Assembly: GCA_947167745.1 (NCBI GenBank)
Contig: CAMVJE010000069.1
Span: forward strand, 1-7,409
Length of the DNA: 7,409 nt
Reading direction: 5' to 3'
DNA from: an uncultured Treponema sp.
GTDB taxonomy: Bacteria > Spirochaetota > Spirochaetia > Treponematales > Treponemataceae
Of the stretch, positions 6,082 to 7,409 are shown piece by piece. Position numbers and translations under genes: made by a program. A model generated the notes under the pieces. That model did not search any database, was not told the origin of the DNA, and saw nothing but the letters and a program-made list of their open reading frames with translations. Within the stretch, counting starts at the first letter, position 1. Each line of letters starts with the position of its first letter.

Positions 6082-7107
6082 TTAGAGATACTTTTCGAGC
6101 TCTAAAATTTTTTCCTGACTTGTTGCCCAGCTTGTGGCGAATCTTACGACTGTATTATTTTCATCGTATTTTTCCCAGAAGGCGAACTTTACTTTTTTTT
6201 GAAGTTCCTGGAGCCTGCTGTTCTCAAGAATGACAAACTGCTGGTTCGTGGGTGAGTCCATAAAAAATCTATAGCCCTTTTTGGAGAATAATTTTTTCAG
6301 TTCTTCGGCCCGGTCAATGGCATTGCGGCTGATTTCAAAATACAAGTCATCAGTAAAAAGAGTGTCAAACTGAATGGCCAGAAGACGCCCCTTGGCCAAA
6401 AGCGCGCCGTGTTTTTTTAACAGATGCTCAAAATGAAGGGGCATGTTCTTCTTTGTGAATACAATTGCTTCCCCGCACAAGGCTCCCACTTTTGTTCCGC
6501 CGATATAAAAAACATCGCAAAGTTCTGCAATGTCCGGAAGCGTTAAATCTGATTCCCGGCTCATTAAGCCGTAACCAAGGCGGGCTCCGTCAAGAAAAAG
6601 AGGAATTTTATGCTTTTTGCAGACTTTTGAAATTTCCTGCATTTCTTTTTTTGAGTATAAGGTTCCGTATTCCGTTGGATGGGAAATATATGTAAGACCC
6701 GGAAAAACCATATGCTCATGATTTCCGTCATTATAAAAATCCCGGATATATGAATCAAGCTCGGCTGCGTCAATCTTGCCATTGTGGGAAGGCAGGGTTA
6801 AAACCTTTCTTCCTGTGTATTCAATTGCTCCTGCCTCGTGAACGCTTACGTGTCCACTCTGAGCTGCAATCACGCCTTCATACTGGTGGAGCATAGTGTC
6901 AATCACAATCTGGTTGGTCTGGGTTCCGCCTGTCAAAAAAGCAATCTGTGCATCAGACAAGGCACAGGCAGCGGCAATTTTTTCTTTTGCGGCTTTTGTA
7001 TATTCGTCGGCACCATAGCCAGAAAGGCTTTCCATATTAGTTTTTGCCAGTGCCTCTAAAATTTTTGGATGTGCACCTTCAATATAATCACTTTCAAATG
7101 ACAGCAT
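6082..7107 (-). CDS. Low-specificity L-threonine aldolase-like PLP enzyme
   Basis: This 341-residue cytoplasmic enzyme of PLP fold type I belongs to the beta-eliminating lyase / threonine aldolase family, which splits L-threonine or L-allo-threonine into glycine and acetaldehyde. Visible features are FLTGGTQTNQIV (57-68), the PLP phosphate-binding part; SGHVSVHEAGA (84-94), with the ring-stacking histidine; PLFLDGARLGYG (169-180), with D173 for the pyridine nitrogen; and YIGGTKVGAL (201-210), with K206 as the Schiff-base lysine. Length is normal (about 340). It starts MLSFESDYIEGAHPKIL, close to the family's 'f.sDn..g.hp.il' opening. AGGAG lies 6 nt before the ATG, and a second AGGAGG lies upstream. 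Related family members act on other beta-hydroxy amino acids, so the exact substrate is open. Confidence 0.88.
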   Translation of the reverse strand: MLSFESDYIEGAHPKILEALAKTNMESLSGYGADEYTKAAKEKIAAACALSDAQIAFLTGGTQTNQIVIDTMLHQYEGVIAAQSGHVSVHEAGAIEYTGRKVLTLPSHNGKIDAAELDSYIRDFYNDGNHEHMVFPGLTYISHPTEYGTLYSKKEMQEISKVCKKHKIPLFLDGARLGYGLMSRESDLTLPDIAELCDVFYIGGTKVGALCGEAIVFTKKNMPLHFEHLLKKHGALLAKGRLLAIQFDTLFTDDLYFEISRNAIDRAEELKKLFSKKGYRFFMDSPTNQQFVILENSRLQELQKKVKFAFWEKYDENNTVVRFATSWATSQEKILELEKYL

Positions 7108-7128
7108 TTTTCGCTCCTGTTTCCTCCT

Positions 7129-7158
7129 ATTCTACAGCAGTTATGCCTTCTTTCTCAA
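7129..7158 (-). promoter_or_regulatory. Putative promoter of the aldolase gene
   Basis: TTGAGA (7158-7153) and TAGAAT (7134-7129) are 18 nt apart on the minus strand. The expected start near 7122 leaves a leader of about 15 nt carrying AGGAG (7118-7114) at 6 nt from the ATG. Unlike the other promoters here, this one gives a normal Shine-Dalgarno-led message. Confidence 0.45.
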
Positions 7159-7295
7159 CTGTTACGGAATCACAGGTCAGCAGACAGTGCATTTGCATTG
7201 CATTTCATCGGCTTAAGTCTGCATCTTGTCTAAAAACTATTGCTTTATAGCCTTCTTTTTTATATGTTGTAAATATCTTCTATAAAATAGAAAAC

Positions 7296-7328
7296 ATGGA
7301 TAAAGACTGGACGGAAAAATTATGGTGA
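7296..7328 (+). CDS. Ten-codon ORF overlapping the start of the next gene
   Basis: ATG at 7296 encodes MDKDWTEKLW and stops at TGA 7326-7328, overlapping the ATG at 7322 of the GNAT-like frame. TATAAAAT (7281-7288) lies 7 nt before the ATG, in the same geometry as the leaderless promoters elsewhere in this window, but no good -35 is seen. It could be a leader peptide for translational coupling or simply chance. No ribosome binding site is present. Confidence 0.3.
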   Translation: MDKDWTEKLW

Positions 7329-7409
7329 GTATCTGTCTTTTAAGGCAAAATTCTGAATCATCATTTTGCATACGAAAACTTACTAAAACAGAGATTCCAG
7401 AAGCACATT
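7322..7409 (+). CDS. Start of a GNAT-like acetyltransferase, cut by the window edge
   Basis: An open frame starting at ATG 7322 runs off the right end after 29 codons. Its last part, CIRKLTKTEIPEAH, closely resembles the first strand and helix of many GNAT N-acetyltransferases ('iRkLt..Ei..a..l...vF'). About 15 residues before that (MVSICLLRQNSESSF) look like an extension, or the true gene may have lost its native start by mutation. There is no clear ribosome binding site. Only the N-terminus is visible, so the acetyl-CoA site cannot be checked. Region 7108-7295 before it holds the aldolase promoter and no recognisable gene. Confidence 0.5.
   Translation, partial: MVSICLLRQNSESSFCIRKLTKTEIPEAH

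Noticed and set aside
6465..7059. Open frames on both strands inside the aldolase gene
   Set aside because: They are out-of-frame shadows of a clear PLP enzyme and have no family resemblance.
7178..7270. Short minus-strand frame upstream of the aldolase (KKEGYKAIVFRQ...)
   Set aside because: About 24 codons between stops with no start or family match; possibly a decayed gene end, but not supportable.

Overview
The window is a compact bacterial segment of fairly low GC, with genes on both strands and short intergenic gaps. Codon use, AGGAG ribosome binding sites inside operons, and the style of the GNAT, TetR, EamA and Fic proteins suggest a host-associated anaerobe. A Treponema-like spirochaete is my best guess, but no marker gene here proves it. 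I found no rRNA, tRNA, CRISPR array, insertion sequence or complete prophage gene.

Left third (1-2818, minus strand): an anti-plasmid Wadjet operon that runs off the left edge. Reading leftward it holds a Fic-domain protein with an N-terminal helix-turn-helix (2785-1868), JetA (1862-342, DUF3375, the kleisin-like subunit) and the first 116 codons of JetB (349-1, DUF4194, the KITE-like subunit). JetC (SMC-like ATPase) and JetD (Toprim-type nuclease) would be expected beyond base 1. The Fic stop is 5 nt from the JetA start, and jetA/jetB overlap by 8 nt, so the three genes look like one transcript led by fic. The fic promoter is strong (TTGCAG-N17-TATAAT, extended -10) and sits among three TATCGGAA-like repeats.

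Middle (2860-5406): a TetR-type regulator without its DNA-binding half (plus strand, probably a pseudogene) faces a three-gene minus-strand operon. That operon, read from 5168 to 3203, encodes a half-size EamA transporter, a pyridoxamine-phosphate-oxidase-like flavin-binding protein, and a full-size EamA/DMT exporter with a very histidine-rich C-terminal tail. Its promoter lies in the end of a decayed GNAT acetyltransferase (5406-5176).

Right third (5500-7409): a 2H phosphoesterase / 2'-5' RNA ligase-like gene on the plus strand converges on a PLP-dependent threonine-aldolase-like gene on the minus strand. At the edge, a plus-strand GNAT-like gene begins and runs off the window; a ten-codon ORF overlaps its start.

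A recurring theme is that the best promoters place the transcription start on, or within a few bases of, the ATG. This holds for fic, for the transporter operon and, less clearly, for the 2H gene. Genes inside operons instead carry clear Shine-Dalgarno sequences. Leaderless transcripts for operon-leading genes are therefore likely.
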